Source: JAWLCQ01 sp041687095
GTDB lineage: Bacteria > Planctomycetota > Phycisphaerae > SM23-33
DNA length: 45,660 nucleotides
Direction of reading: 5' to 3'
Assembly: GCA_041687095.1 (NCBI GenBank)
Contig: JAWLCQ010000018.1
Coordinates: 1 to 45,660 of the forward strand
Of the stretch, positions 7,291 to 15,806 are shown piece by piece. The first letter of the stretch is position 1. Each line of letters starts with the position of its first letter. Both the position numbers and the translations under genes were made by a program. The notes below the pieces were generated by a model. That model was not told the DNA's origin. It saw only the letters and a program-made list of their open reading frames with translations, and searched no databases.

Positions 7291-8169
7291 CCCCCCCCCA
7301 AACGGCGGCCCCCCAGCCCGCAGCGGCCCCCGGGGCCGCGTATTGGGCACGGAGGGGGTACGAGTGCTACAACACTCTGCCGGCTCTAGGTTTGCGATGG
7401 ATTATCCGCCTGACTGTGCCCAATCCGCCGAAAAAAAACTTCGGAAATCCAAAAATAGGGGGCCGGTTTTCCGGACTTTTGGGCAGTGCTACTACTTAGG
7501 GGGGGACTACTGCTTCTGCTGGATGGGGGTGGTCGGCCTTGGGGTTCCAGGCGCATCGCCGGTAACTCGGAGGCAGTGTCGGTTGGACGTGGTTGCTTCG
7601 CTTCGCTCCGCAAACCACGGCACCCGGCCGGTAGTTCGGGGGCTGCGCCGGTTGGGCGTGGCCGCTCCCGGCTTCGCCAGGGCTGCGCCGCGGCAGGCCG
7701 CTTCGCTCCGCAAACCGCGGCACCCGGCGGACCACGGCACCCCGCAAACCGCGGCACCCGGCGGACCACGGCCCCCGGTTGGTGGCGAAAGGTTCCAGGG
7801 CAGGGGCGAGACGCCCCTGCGACACACGGGCGAGACGCCCGTGCCACGGAAGAAGGGCCGTTGCGCCCGCTCGGGGCGGGCGAGGGGGGGTTTGGAGAGT
7901 GGGCGGTGCGGTTGGTATATTCGTTACAGTCCGCACAGCGAGGTTTGTCGCTAAATCCCGCCCACCCTGCTTAAGTCTCCCCATCGGACCGCCGATGCGA
8001 TCTAGGCACGCGAGTTTCCGCGCCGGATCGGCCGGCGGTGCGGGCGAGACGGCCCGTCGCGGAGTCCCCCCGCGGGACCGGAGATAGGCAAAAGTTCCGA
8101 ATCGTTATCGGACGATAGACACTACGAGCGGGATCGACGGGCGACCGTCGCCCGGATCGGGCGGACAGA
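7291..8169 (+). other. Gene-free leader region before the EPS locus
   Basis: No convincing gene lies here. 7375-7510 is an AT-richer island with A-runs and small hairpins (for example CCGG-TTTT-CCGG near 7462). 7560-7770 holds repeats of the GGTTGGACGTGGTTGCTTCG family and tandem AACCGCGGCACCCGGCGGACC units. 7793-7852 is a partial GGCACGGGC-family palindrome. 7855-8169 contains a candidate promoter and then about 250 bases with no strong feature apart from TCGTTATCGG at 8102-8111, which shares CGTTATCGG with motifs before two later genes. Confidence 0.6.
7892..7921 (+). promoter_or_regulatory. Candidate sigma70-type promoter of the EPS locus
   Basis: TTGGAG (7892-7897) and TATATT (7916-7921) are separated by 18 bases. 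Each hexamer has two or fewer mismatches. If used, the transcript would carry a leader of about 240 nt before the Wza-like gene at 8170. No other well-spaced pair was seen nearer the gene. Confidence 0.45.
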
Positions 8170-9039
8170 ATGATGCGACAGACGAACGCGAACGGAATCC
8201 GATGGAGGCTGCTGGGCGCGGTGAGCCTGGCGGCGATGACGGCCGGGATGTGCGGGTGTTACCACTCGGAGGATCTCGTGGCCTTCCTCAAGACGCCCCG
8301 CAGCCCGGTGGCGGCGGAGGAGTACCGCATCGCCCCGCCCGACGTGCTGACGATCAAGTCGCTCCGCGTCCCGGAGGTGGATCAGGCGACGCAGCAGGTG
8401 CGCCCCGACGGGTGCATCAACCTGCCGCTGCTGGGCGAGGTCTTCGTGGCGGGCAAGACCCCGCAGGAAGTGGAGGAGATGCTCATCGCCCGGGCGGAGC
8501 GGTACTACGCGGACATCGAGCTGTCGGTGGAGGTGCTGCAGTACAACTCCCGGCGGTTCTACGTGTTCGGGGAGGTGTACAACCCGGGCCCGCTGCCGTG
8601 GACGGGGCGGGACTCGCTCCTGGACGCGCTGGCCAAGACGATGCCCAACCGCATCGCCTGGCCCGAGCGGGTCCTGGTGGTTCGCGGGGACGCCCCGCAG
8701 GTGGGGGGCTTCGCCTGCACGGAGCCCGAGGACGAGAGCAAGACCTTCCAGGTGACCGGCGTGCGGGACGGGACCCCGGACCGCCCGCGGCACACGTTGG
8801 TGGTGAACCTCAACGCGATGATCAAGAAGGGCGACATGTCGTCGAACATCCTCCTGATGCCCGACGACATCGTCTACGTGCCCCCGAACCCCTTCGCCGA
8901 GACGGGCCTGGCGATCCAGCAGATCCTGTTCCCGGTCACCGGGGTGCGCGACCTGTGGCTCGAAGGCAAGTTCTGGGCCAACCCCAACCGGGACAGCACG
9001 ACGATTTCGACGTCCAGCGGCGGACTCATAGTGAGGTAA
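8170..9039 (+). CDS. Polysaccharide export protein, Wza-like (Poly_export/SLBB)
   Basis: This 289-residue protein would form the periplasmic/outer-membrane channel for EPS. It begins with a lipoprotein-type leader ending in 'AAMTAGMCGC' (Cys about 28 or 30), followed by the Poly_export domain at about 50-125 ('EYRIAPPDVLTIKSLRVPEV', 'VRPDGCINLPLLGEVFVAGKT') and an SLBB-like segment from about 128 ('RFYVFGEVYNPGPLPWTG'). It is shorter than Wza of E. coli (about 380), consistent with the exosortase-linked subgroup. It is the first gene of the main locus and is followed after seven bases by the chain-length protein. Confidence 0.92.
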   Translation: MMRQTNANGIRWRLLGAVSLAAMTAGMCGCYHSEDLVAFLKTPRSPVAAEEYRIAPPDVLTIKSLRVPEVDQATQQVRPDGCINLPLLGEVFVAGKTPQEVEEMLIARAERYYADIELSVEVLQYNSRRFYVFGEVYNPGPLPWTGRDSLLDALAKTMPNRIAWPERVLVVRGDAPQVGGFACTEPEDESKTFQVTGVRDGTPDRPRHTLVVNLNAMIKKGDMSSNILLMPDDIVYVPPNPFAETGLAIQQILFPVTGVRDLWLEGKFWANPNRDSTTISTSSGGLIVR

Positions 9040-9046
9040 GCAGATC

Positions 9047-10714
9047 ATGGCAGAGACGATTCGCAAACGCACCCCCCGCGACCTGCTGCGGATGGCCTTC
9101 CGGCGGTGGAGGGTCTTCCTGCTCAGCGCGGTGCTCTTCGCGCTCATCGCCCTCGTCGCCGCGCACTTCATCACCCCCCGCTACGTGGGGACGGTACGGT
9201 TCGAGCGGCGGATCGACAAGACGCTCACCCCCGACGGGCTCAGCGGGCTCCAGAGCCCCGGCGCCTTCGACGCCGAGAAGCTCACGCTCCAGCACGAACT
9301 CCACGGCTATGAGGCCGTCGCTCGCGTCGTCGCCGCCGAGCCCTTCGAGTTCTTCAAGGACCTGCCCCGCGCGGACGACGGATCGCTCACCCGCGAGGGT
9401 GAGATCCGCAAGCGCGAGGTCATCCACGGCATCATCGCGGGCCTCCAGGTCCAGTTCGAGATCAACAGCGATGCGGTGGACCTGATCTCCGTGAGCTTCG
9501 TCCACGCCGACCCCAACCTCGCCCAGAGCATCCCCAACGCCCTGGTGGCCAACTACATCACCGGGCAGAGCCACCGCCGCCTCGCCCGCCTCGAGGCGTC
9601 CCGCGACTGGCTCAAGGAGCATGCCGACGCCGCCGAGCGCGCCCGCCAGGCCGTCGCCGACCGCAAGATCGAGCTGGAGTCCAAGTACGTCGGGCTCAAG
9701 GGCGGGACGCAGGAGGACATCGACCGCCGCATGCAGCAGACCAAGGCGGACCTGACGGCGGTGCTGCGCCTGGTCGATCTCGCCGAGAAGAAGTACGCCC
9801 GGCTGCTGGCGCTGCGGAACGAGCAGGTGAACGGGGTCGAGGACCTGCCCAAGCAGGTGATCAAGGGCCCCAACCCCGAGCTGGAGCGGCTGGGGGCGGA
9901 GCTGCAGGAGTACCGCGTCGAGCTGGACCTGGCCAAGACGCTGCGGAAGATGACGGACAGCCACCCGGCCATCGTGACGCTGCAGCAGCGGATCGAGTCG
10001 CTGGAGAAGCGGATCCGCGACACGCCCGCCGAGATCGTCATCCAGACGATCTACGGGGAGAACACCGGGGCGAGCGAGTTCGCCGCCCGCATCGCGGCCG
10101 CCCAGTCCGAGGTCGAGATCCTCTCGCTGGAGCGCGACCGCGTCGCGTCGCAGGTCCAGGGGTACGAGCAGATGATGAAGGACTTCGACGGGCCGCGCCG
10201 CCAGTACGTCGCGACGGTCGAGGAGCTCGACGCCCGCACCATCGAGGCGCAGGAGTGGCAGCGGCGGCTGCGGGACATGGAGATGGTCCTGCTCGCCGAG
10301 CGCGAGAACCGCCGCCAGCAGCTCAGCGCGGTGGAGCTGGCGCGGGAGCAGTTGTTCCCGGCGTTCCCGTCGCTGCTCCGCGTCTTCGCCGTCGCGTTCC
10401 TCGGGGCGATGGCCTTCGCGCTGGGGATGGTGCTGCTGTTCAACGCCGTCGATCACACCATCGACGAGCCCGAGGAGGCGGGGATGCGGTTCGGGGTCCC
10501 GGTGCAGGGCGTGATCAGCGAGATCGTCAGCCCCCGCCAGCAGGCCATCCGCGGCTGGAAGCGCTGGGTCCTGGGCCCGGCGGTGACGGCGGCGTTCGTG
10601 GTGGTGCTGGGGGTGGCGTCGCTGAGCATCGTGCTGTGGCTGCGGCAGCCCGAGCAGTACGGCCAGTTCTGGTCCTCGCCCGCCACGTACCTCTACCAGA
10701 TGATCGCCAGATAG
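9047..10714 (+). CDS. Wzz/GNVR-type polysaccharide chain-length determinant
   Basis: This 555-residue inner-membrane protein would control EPS chain length and contact the tyrosine kinase. The N-terminal helix is at about 22-40, followed by a periplasmic part with long coiled-coil helices (about 190-430, containing 'ELERLGAELQEYRVELDLAKTL' type heptads), a second membrane helix at about 446-466 and a third at about 509-531. The size and layout fit the exosortase-associated chain-length family (TIGR03007-like, by recall). Unlike classical Wzc it carries no cytoplasmic kinase domain; that function lies in the next gene, 13 bases downstream. Confidence 0.9.
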   Translation: MAETIRKRTPRDLLRMAFRRWRVFLLSAVLFALIALVAAHFITPRYVGTVRFERRIDKTLTPDGLSGLQSPGAFDAEKLTLQHELHGYEAVARVVAAEPFEFFKDLPRADDGSLTREGEIRKREVIHGIIAGLQVQFEINSDAVDLISVSFVHADPNLAQSIPNALVANYITGQSHRRLARLEASRDWLKEHADAAERARQAVADRKIELESKYVGLKGGTQEDIDRRMQQTKADLTAVLRLVDLAEKKYARLLALRNEQVNGVEDLPKQVIKGPNPELERLGAELQEYRVELDLAKTLRKMTDSHPAIVTLQQRIESLEKRIRDTPAEIVIQTIYGENTGASEFAARIAAAQSEVEILSLERDRVASQVQGYEQMMKDFDGPRRQYVATVEELDARTIEAQEWQRRLRDMEMVLLAERENRRQQLSAVELAREQLFPAFPSLLRVFAVAFLGAMAFALGMVLLFNAVDHTIDEPEEAGMRFGVPVQGVISEIVSPRQQAIRGWKRWVLGPAVTAAFVVVLGVASLSIVLWLRQPEQYGQFWSSPATYLYQMIAR

Positions 10715-10727
10715 CACAGGGACGGCC

Positions 10728-13109
10728 ATGTACCTGAATTTTTACCAGCTCAAGGAGTTCCCCTTCTCGCTGACGTGCGACGAGAAGTTCTTTTACGAGA
10801 GCTCTCGGCACGTGCACACGCTGGCCCGCATGGTCTACACGGTCCAGCAGCGCAAGGGCATCGTCCTGGTGACCGGGGGGACGGGAACGGGCAAGACGTT
10901 CCTGTCCCGCATGCTCGCCAAGCGCCTGGGGAACGACTGCCTGGCCGTGCAGTTCCAGAACCCGCCCCAGAGCGGGCTGCACCTGCTCCGCGCCATCGCC
11001 GCCCACACCCAGCTCGCCCACGAGCCCGCGGCGGACGAGTTCGCCCTCATGGAGACGCTCCAGGACCACCTGGGCTGCCTCCACGACCAGGGCCGCCTCC
11101 CCGTGCTCATCTTCGACGACGCCCAGGAACTCACCGATGACGCCCTCCGCACCGTCCGCTTCGCGTCCAACTGGGAGCGCGGCGGGCAGACCCTCGTGCA
11201 GGTCGTCCTCATCGGGCAGCCCGAGCTGTTCGGCCGCCTGCAGGAGCCCCGCTGGGAGCCGCTCCGCCAGCGCGTGGTCCTCAGTTGCCAACTGGGCCCG
11301 CTGGCGCGCGAGGACTGCTCGTCGTACATCGACTACCGCCTCCTGGTCGCCGCCGCCAACGGCACGCACGTCCGCTTCACGGACGAGGCGCGGGACGAGG
11401 TCTTCGCGGCCTCCCGCGGGGTGCCGCGGCTCATCAACGTCCTGTGCGACAACGCCCTGCTGCTGGGCTACACCCGCGGGGTCAAGACGATCGACCGCAC
11501 GATCATCGCCGACGCCCGCCGCGAGCTGACCCTCTGCGACCGCCAGATCGCCGCCGAGGCCCCCGCGGCCGAGGCCCCCGCGACCGAGACGGCCGCCGCC
11601 GAGACGGCCCCGGCGGCGTGCGTGGCGGGCGTCATGGCCTTGGCGGAGGCGGACGACGCCGCCCCCGCAACCCCGGCCCCCGCGCCGGCCCGCGAGGCAG
11701 CCCCCGAGGCAGCCCCCGAGGCGGCGGCCGATGCGGCTGCTCCGGCGCCGTCCGCGCCCCCGGACACGACCACGGAACTCTCCCCCCACGAAGCCCGCCG
11801 CCAGGCCGAACTCGCCGCGGCCGCCGAACTCGCCCGCCGCCGGGCCGCTCGCGCGGCGCGGGAGGCGGCCCCCGAAGACGCCGCCGCCGAGACCGAGCAC
11901 GCCGCCCCCGCCCCCGCCGCCCCCGCCGCCGCCGCGCCCCTCCCGGCGGACCGCCGCGACGAGGAACTCGCCGCCGCCGAACGCATCGCCCTCCGCCGCG
12001 GCGAACGCGCCCCCGCCCCGCCCTCCGGGGACACCGAACTCGCCCGCGCCGCCGCCGAACGCGCCGCCGCCGCCGAACAGGCCCGCCGCGCCGCCGAACG
12101 CGCCGCCCGCCAGGCCGCCGAAACCCACCAGGCCTCCTCCGCCGCCGAGGCCGCCACCGCCGAACTCTCCGCCCGCCGCGCCGACTACGCCCGCAAACGC
12201 GCCGAGGCCGCCGCCGCCGCCGAGCAGGCCCGCCTCCACGCCCAACGCGCCGCCCTCCGTGCCCCGGCGCCTCCGCCCGTCCCCGCCGGCCTCCAGGCCC
12301 CCCCCGCGCACGACGAGCCCCCGGCCCCCCTCGCGCACGATGAGCCCCCGGCCCCGGACGAGGCGCTGGCGCCCGTGGGCGCTGCGGCGGCCACCGACCT
12401 GGCGCCCGCCGAGCCGGCGCCCGAACTGATGGACGACGCCCTCGTCACCCACCACGACCGCGGCGGGCCCATCGCCGAGGAGTACCGCGCCCTCCGCACC
12501 AACCTCCTCGCCGCCCATCCCGAGGGCAAGTTCTGCTACGTCATCACCTCCTCCCGCGAGGGCGAGGGCAAGACCATCACCTGCCTCAACCTCGCCCTGG
12601 TGATGACCGAGTTCGCCAACCGCCGCACCGTCGTCGTCGACTGCGACCTCCGCAAGGCCCGCATGGCCGACTACCTCGCGGCCCCCAACTCCCCGGGCCT
12701 CGCCGACGTCCTCCGCGACTCGGTCGCCCTGGAGCAGGTGGTGCAGGAGACGGAGTACGCCAACCTCGCCTTCATCCCCGCCGGGCACGCCCGCGCGACG
12801 GAGGCGGGCGAGCTGCTGGCGTCGGGGCGGCTGCAGGAGATCATCGCCGCCCTGCGGGCCCGGTACGACTACGTGATCCTCGACACCCCGGCCATCGCGT
12901 CGCTGCCCGACGCGGCCATGGTGGGCCTGGCGGGGCAGGGCGCGGCGCAGGCGCCCGAGGCGCTGCTGGTGGTCCGCATGTACAAGACCCGCCGCGAGTC
13001 CGTCGACAGCTCGATCCGCCACCTCCGGGGGGCGGGCGTGAAGCTGTCGGGCGTGGTTCTGACCGACCGCAAATTCTTCATCCCCAGTGCGCTGTACCGG
13101 CACCTGTAG
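10728..13109 (+). CDS. Fused AAA secretion ATPase and tyrosine autokinase (BY-kinase)
   Basis: The 793-residue protein has two P-loop domains. Residues 1-265 match the ExeA/GspA-like ATPase of exosortase loci: 'MYLNFYQLKEFPFSL', Walker A GGTGTGKT (50-57), Walker B 'LPVLIFDDAQE' (124-134). Residues about 270-560 are an Ala/Pro/Glu/Arg-rich linker, partly helix-forming. Residues 565-793 are a CpsD/Wzc-type kinase: 'EEYRALRTNL', Walker A SREGEGKT (609-616), Walker A' 'VVVDCDLRKARM', Walker B 'YVILDTPAI'. In the known families these are normally two separate neighbouring genes (TIGR03015 and TIGR03018 by recall). The usual C-terminal tyrosine cluster is nearly absent; only one Tyr is seen in 'SALYRHL'. 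It probably drives the polymerisation/export cycle with the chain-length protein. Confidence 0.93.
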   Translation: MYLNFYQLKEFPFSLTCDEKFFYESSRHVHTLARMVYTVQQRKGIVLVTGGTGTGKTFLSRMLAKRLGNDCLAVQFQNPPQSGLHLLRAIAAHTQLAHEPAADEFALMETLQDHLGCLHDQGRLPVLIFDDAQELTDDALRTVRFASNWERGGQTLVQVVLIGQPELFGRLQEPRWEPLRQRVVLSCQLGPLAREDCSSYIDYRLLVAAANGTHVRFTDEARDEVFAASRGVPRLINVLCDNALLLGYTRGVKTIDRTIIADARRELTLCDRQIAAEAPAAEAPATETAAAETAPAACVAGVMALAEADDAAPATPAPAPAREAAPEAAPEAAADAAAPAPSAPPDTTTELSPHEARRQAELAAAAELARRRAARAAREAAPEDAAAETEHAAPAPAAPAAAAPLPADRRDEELAAAERIALRRGERAPAPPSGDTELARAAAERAAAAEQARRAAERAARQAAETHQASSAAEAATAELSARRADYARKRAEAAAAAEQARLHAQRAALRAPAPPPVPAGLQAPPAHDEPPAPLAHDEPPAPDEALAPVGAAAATDLAPAEPAPELMDDALVTHHDRGGPIAEEYRALRTNLLAAHPEGKFCYVITSSREGEGKTITCLNLALVMTEFANRRTVVVDCDLRKARMADYLAAPNSPGLADVLRDSVALEQVVQETEYANLAFIPAGHARATEAGELLASGRLQEIIAALRARYDYVILDTPAIASLPDAAMVGLAGQGAAQAPEALLVVRMYKTRRESVDSSIRHLRGAGVKLSGVVLTDRKFFIPSALYRHL

Positions 13110-13117
13110 GGGGTGGG

Positions 13118-14164
13118 GTGACGACCAATCTGCCACCGCTGACCGTTCGGCCCTTCGCCGCCGCCCACGCCGCCGCGTGGGACGCGTACGTCCTCGCGCA
13201 CCCGCAGGGCACGCTGTTCCACGCCCGCGCGTGGTCGCGGGCGGTCGAGCGGGCCTACGGGCACCGGCCCGCGCACCGCACGGTGTGGGCCGGGGAGAGG
13301 CTCGCGGGCGTCCTGCCGCTCTTCGAGGTCCGCAGCGCCTTCGTGGGCACGGTCCTCGTGAGCGTCCCCTACGGCACCTACGGGGGCATCCTCGCCGATA
13401 CCCCCGCCGCCCGGCAGTTGCTGCTGGCGGCCGCCGACGAGGAGGCCGACCGCATCGGGGCCCGCTACGTCGAACTCCGCCACCGCGAGGCCAACGACCT
13501 CGCCCTGCCCGAGACGGACCGCTACGTCACCTTCCGCAAGGAACTGCCCGCGCGCGTCGAGGACGTGGCGGCCTTCCTCCCCCGCAAGACCCGCGCCGCC
13601 GCCCGCAAGGGCGCGCGCGACACCGAGGTCCGCTTCGGGGGCGAGCACCTCGACACGGCCTACGACCTCTACGCCTACGCCCTCCGCCGCCTGGGTTCGC
13701 CCAACTACCGGCGGGCGTTCCTCCACGCCCTGCAGGCCGAGCACGGGGACGCCTGCGTCGTCACCCTCGCGTGCGACGCCCAGGGGCCTGTCGCCGGGCT
13801 CATCAGCTTCATCTTCCGCGACGAGATCATCCCGTACTTCACCGGGTCGCTCCCGCGCGGCCAGGCGCTCAACGCCAACAACGCCATGCACCTGCGGCTG
13901 ATGGAGTGGGCGGTGGAGCACGGGATCCGCCGGTACGACCTCAACCGCTCGCGCCAGGACAACCGCGGGCCGTACCTGTTCAAGTGCCTGCACGGGTTCG
14001 ACCCCGAACCGCTGCACTACCAGTTCTCGCTGCACGGGGCGCGGGAGCTGCCGAACCTCTCGCCCTCCAACCGCCGCTTCGCCCTCGCCGGGCGCATCTG
14101 GCGCAGGCTGCCGCTGCCCCTGACGCGGTGGGTTGGCGGGCACGTCACGAAGTGGATACCATGA
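13118..14164 (+). CDS. FemAB-related GNAT-type acyl/aminoacyl transferase
   Basis: This 348-residue protein has the GNAT-like FemAB fold pattern typical of the exosortase-associated family (TIGR03019, by recall): 'HPQGTLFHARAWSRAVERAYGH' near the start, and in the second half 'LISFIFRDEIIPYFTGSLP' and 'LMEWAVEHGIRRYDLNRSRQD' followed by 'LFKCLHGFDPEPLHYQF'. FemAB proteins add amino acids or acyl groups to cell-wall or glycan acceptors; the substrate here is unknown, but modification of the exported glycan or its carrier is likely. The start is GTG at 13118, eight bases after the kinase gene and preceded by a GGGGGTGG stretch. Confidence 0.88.
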   Translation: MTTNLPPLTVRPFAAAHAAAWDAYVLAHPQGTLFHARAWSRAVERAYGHRPAHRTVWAGERLAGVLPLFEVRSAFVGTVLVSVPYGTYGGILADTPAARQLLLAAADEEADRIGARYVELRHREANDLALPETDRYVTFRKELPARVEDVAAFLPRKTRAAARKGARDTEVRFGGEHLDTAYDLYAYALRRLGSPNYRRAFLHALQAEHGDACVVTLACDAQGPVAGLISFIFRDEIIPYFTGSLPRGQALNANNAMHLRLMEWAVEHGIRRYDLNRSRQDNRGPYLFKCLHGFDPEPLHYQFSLHGARELPNLSPSNRRFALAGRIWRRLPLPLTRWVGGHVTKWIP

Positions 14165-14187
14165 ACGGCCCCACCGGGTCACACACG

Positions 14188-14259
14188 AGGCGGGTAGCTC
14201 AGTTGGAGAGCGCGTCCCCGATAAGGACGAGGTCGCTGGTTCGACTCCAGCCCCGCCTA
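14188..14259 (+). tRNA. tRNA-Ile(GAU)-like gene with unusual C33, possibly degenerate
   Basis: A full cloverleaf can be drawn. The acceptor AGGCGGG/CCCGCCT pairs in 7 of 7 positions, the D stem is GCTC/GAGC with a short 7-nt loop, the anticodon stem is CGTCC/GGACG, the T stem is GCTGG/CCAGC with loop TTCGACT, and the discriminator is A. The anticodon loop reads CCGATAA, so anticodon GAU (Ile) but with C instead of the nearly invariant U at position 33. No CCA is encoded. It stands alone inside the EPS locus, not in an rRNA operon where tRNA-Ile(GAU) is often found. It could be functional, or a decayed copy. Confidence 0.65.
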
Positions 14260-14261
14260 GT

Positions 14262-14545
14262 CCGCCGCTGCGCGGCGGGATTGCGGATTGCGGATTGCGG
14301 ATTGCGGATTTGCGGGGTGGTGGTCCGGGGTCCCATGCGCGGGGCGGCCCCCATTGGAAATTGGAAATCGGTAACCGTTCACGGGGTGCCACCCTCAAGC
14401 GGCGCCGTTCAGCCGCTTGGGGGTGCTGCGGCATGGCGAGCCCCACACCCCCAAGCCGCGAACGGCATGCGGCTTGAGGGTGGCACCCTGTTTGAACGGC
14501 CCCGTGAACGGTTACGGAAATCGGAAATTGGAAATCCGTCCAGTT
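14262..14545. repeat. Heptamer tract and nested inverted-repeat element
   Basis: Directly after the tRNA is a CCGCCG-CTGCG-CGGCGG hairpin, then GGATTGC heptamers (14278-14313). From about 14345 to 14545 an imperfect inverted repeat follows: GTAACCGTTCACGGGG (about 14371) is matched by CCCCGTGAACGGTTAC (about 14502), and GGTGCCACCCTCAAGC by GCTTGAGGGTGGCACC. The element could fold into a large cruciform or RNA hairpin. It fills the 400-base gap between the FemAB-like and next GT gene; nothing else is seen there apart from the tRNA. Confidence 0.8.
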
Positions 14546-14564
14546 TCCTCCCCGGAGGCGCCGC

Positions 14565-15806
14565 ATGAAACGCCTCCTCTACCTCTGCCACCGCGTTCCG
14601 TACCCGCCCGACAAGGGCGAGCGGGTGCGGGCGTTCCAGGAGATCCTGGCGCTGCGGGAGCACTTCAGCGTCAGCCTCGCCGCCCTGGCCTTCGACCCCG
14701 ACGAGCACGACTGCGCCGAGCCCCTCTACGACTGGTGCGAGGAGGTCTACATCGCCCGCGCGGGCGGGCCCCGCGGCCTGCTCCGGGGGGCGCGGAGCCT
14801 GCTGGGCGGGCGGAGCCTCACCGAGGGCTACTTCCACAGCCCCCAACTGCACCGCCGCCTCGCCGGGGCCGCCGACCGCCGGCCCTTCGACATCGCGGTG
14901 TGCTTCTCGTCGGCCATGCTGCCGTACGCCCTGCCCCTGCGGGGGCTGCCGCTGGTGGTGGACCTGTGCGACGTGGACTCGGCGAAGTGGGCGGCGTACG
15001 CCCGGCGGTCGGGGGGCGTGGGGGGCTGGCTGTACGGCGTGGAGTCCCGCCGCGTCGCCGCCCTCGAGCGCCTCGCCCGCCGCCGCGCCGACGCCCTCGC
15101 CCTCGTCAGCGCCGCCGAGGCCGCCCTCGCCCCGCCCGGGCCCGCCCGGCTGCTCGTTGCCGAGAACGGCGTGGACGCGATCCACTTCGACCCCGCGCTC
15201 GTCGCCCCCGCTCCGGTCGAGGGCGCGTCGATCGTCTTCACCGGCTCGATGGGCTACCGCCCGAACGTCGAGGGCGTGTGCTGGTTCGTGCGGGAGGTCT
15301 GGCCCCACCTGCGGGCGGGGGTCCCGCAGCTCACGTTCACCATCGTCGGCCGCGACCCCGCCCGCCCCGTCCGCCGCCTCGCCCGCGTCGCGGGCGTCCG
15401 CGTGACGGGGACGGTGGGGGACGTGCGGCCGTTCCTGGCGTCGGCGGACGTGGTGGTCTGCCCGCTGCACACCGCGCGCGGCGTGCAGAACAAGGTGCTG
15501 GAGGCGATGGCCATGGCCCGCCCGGTGGTCGCCTCGCCCCAGGCGCTGGAGGGCATCGACTGCGGGATCGGCGCCCACGCCCTCCTCGCCGACACCCCCG
15601 ACGAGTGGACCGACGCGCTGCTGGCCCTGCTCGCCGACCGCGCCCGCCGCCAGTCCCTGGGCGCCGCCGCCCGCGCCCACGTCCTCGCCCACTACACCTG
15701 GCCCGCCCGCCTCCGCCCCCTCGTGGACGCCTGCCTGCAGCTCACCCACCAGCCTCCCGCCCCGCCCGTCAACCGCCCGAACACCAGCGGGGATGAACGC
15801 AGATGA
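14565..15806 (+). CDS. GT4-type glycosyltransferase, exosortase-EPS family
   Basis: This 413-residue enzyme begins 'KRLLYLCHRVPYPPDKGERVR', the hallmark N-terminus of the PEP-CTERM/EpsH-associated sugar transferases (TIGR03087, by recall). The C-terminal half carries a GT-B nucleotide-sugar site: 'VFTGSMGYRPNVEGVCWFV', 'LTFTIVGRDP', 'VGDVRPFLASADVVVCPLHTARGVQNKVLEAMAMARPVVAS'. It would add a sugar to the lipid-linked EPS unit on the cytoplasmic face. The last residues 'TSGDERR' and the stop are encoded by a GATGAACGCAGATGA repeat unit that also supplies the overlapping ATG of the next gene. Confidence 0.92.
   Translation: MKRLLYLCHRVPYPPDKGERVRAFQEILALREHFSVSLAALAFDPDEHDCAEPLYDWCEEVYIARAGGPRGLLRGARSLLGGRSLTEGYFHSPQLHRRLAGAADRRPFDIAVCFSSAMLPYALPLRGLPLVVDLCDVDSAKWAAYARRSGGVGGWLYGVESRRVAALERLARRRADALALVSAAEAALAPPGPARLLVAENGVDAIHFDPALVAPAPVEGASIVFTGSMGYRPNVEGVCWFVREVWPHLRAGVPQLTFTIVGRDPARPVRRLARVAGVRVTGTVGDVRPFLASADVVVCPLHTARGVQNKVLEAMAMARPVVASPQALEGIDCGIGAHALLADTPDEWTDALLALLADRARRQSLGAAARAHVLAHYTWPARLRPLVDACLQLTHQPPAPPVNRPNTSGDERR

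Noticed and set aside
7375..7510. AT-richer island before the EPS locus as a possible c-di-GMP or other riboswitch
   Set aside because: I could not match it to a known aptamer consensus, and it lies about 700 bases from the first gene.
10527..13136. Very long open frame on the minus strand opposite the fused ATPase/kinase
   Set aside because: Its product is Gly/Ala/Arg low-complexity caused by GC-rich third positions of the real gene; no motif or ribosome site.
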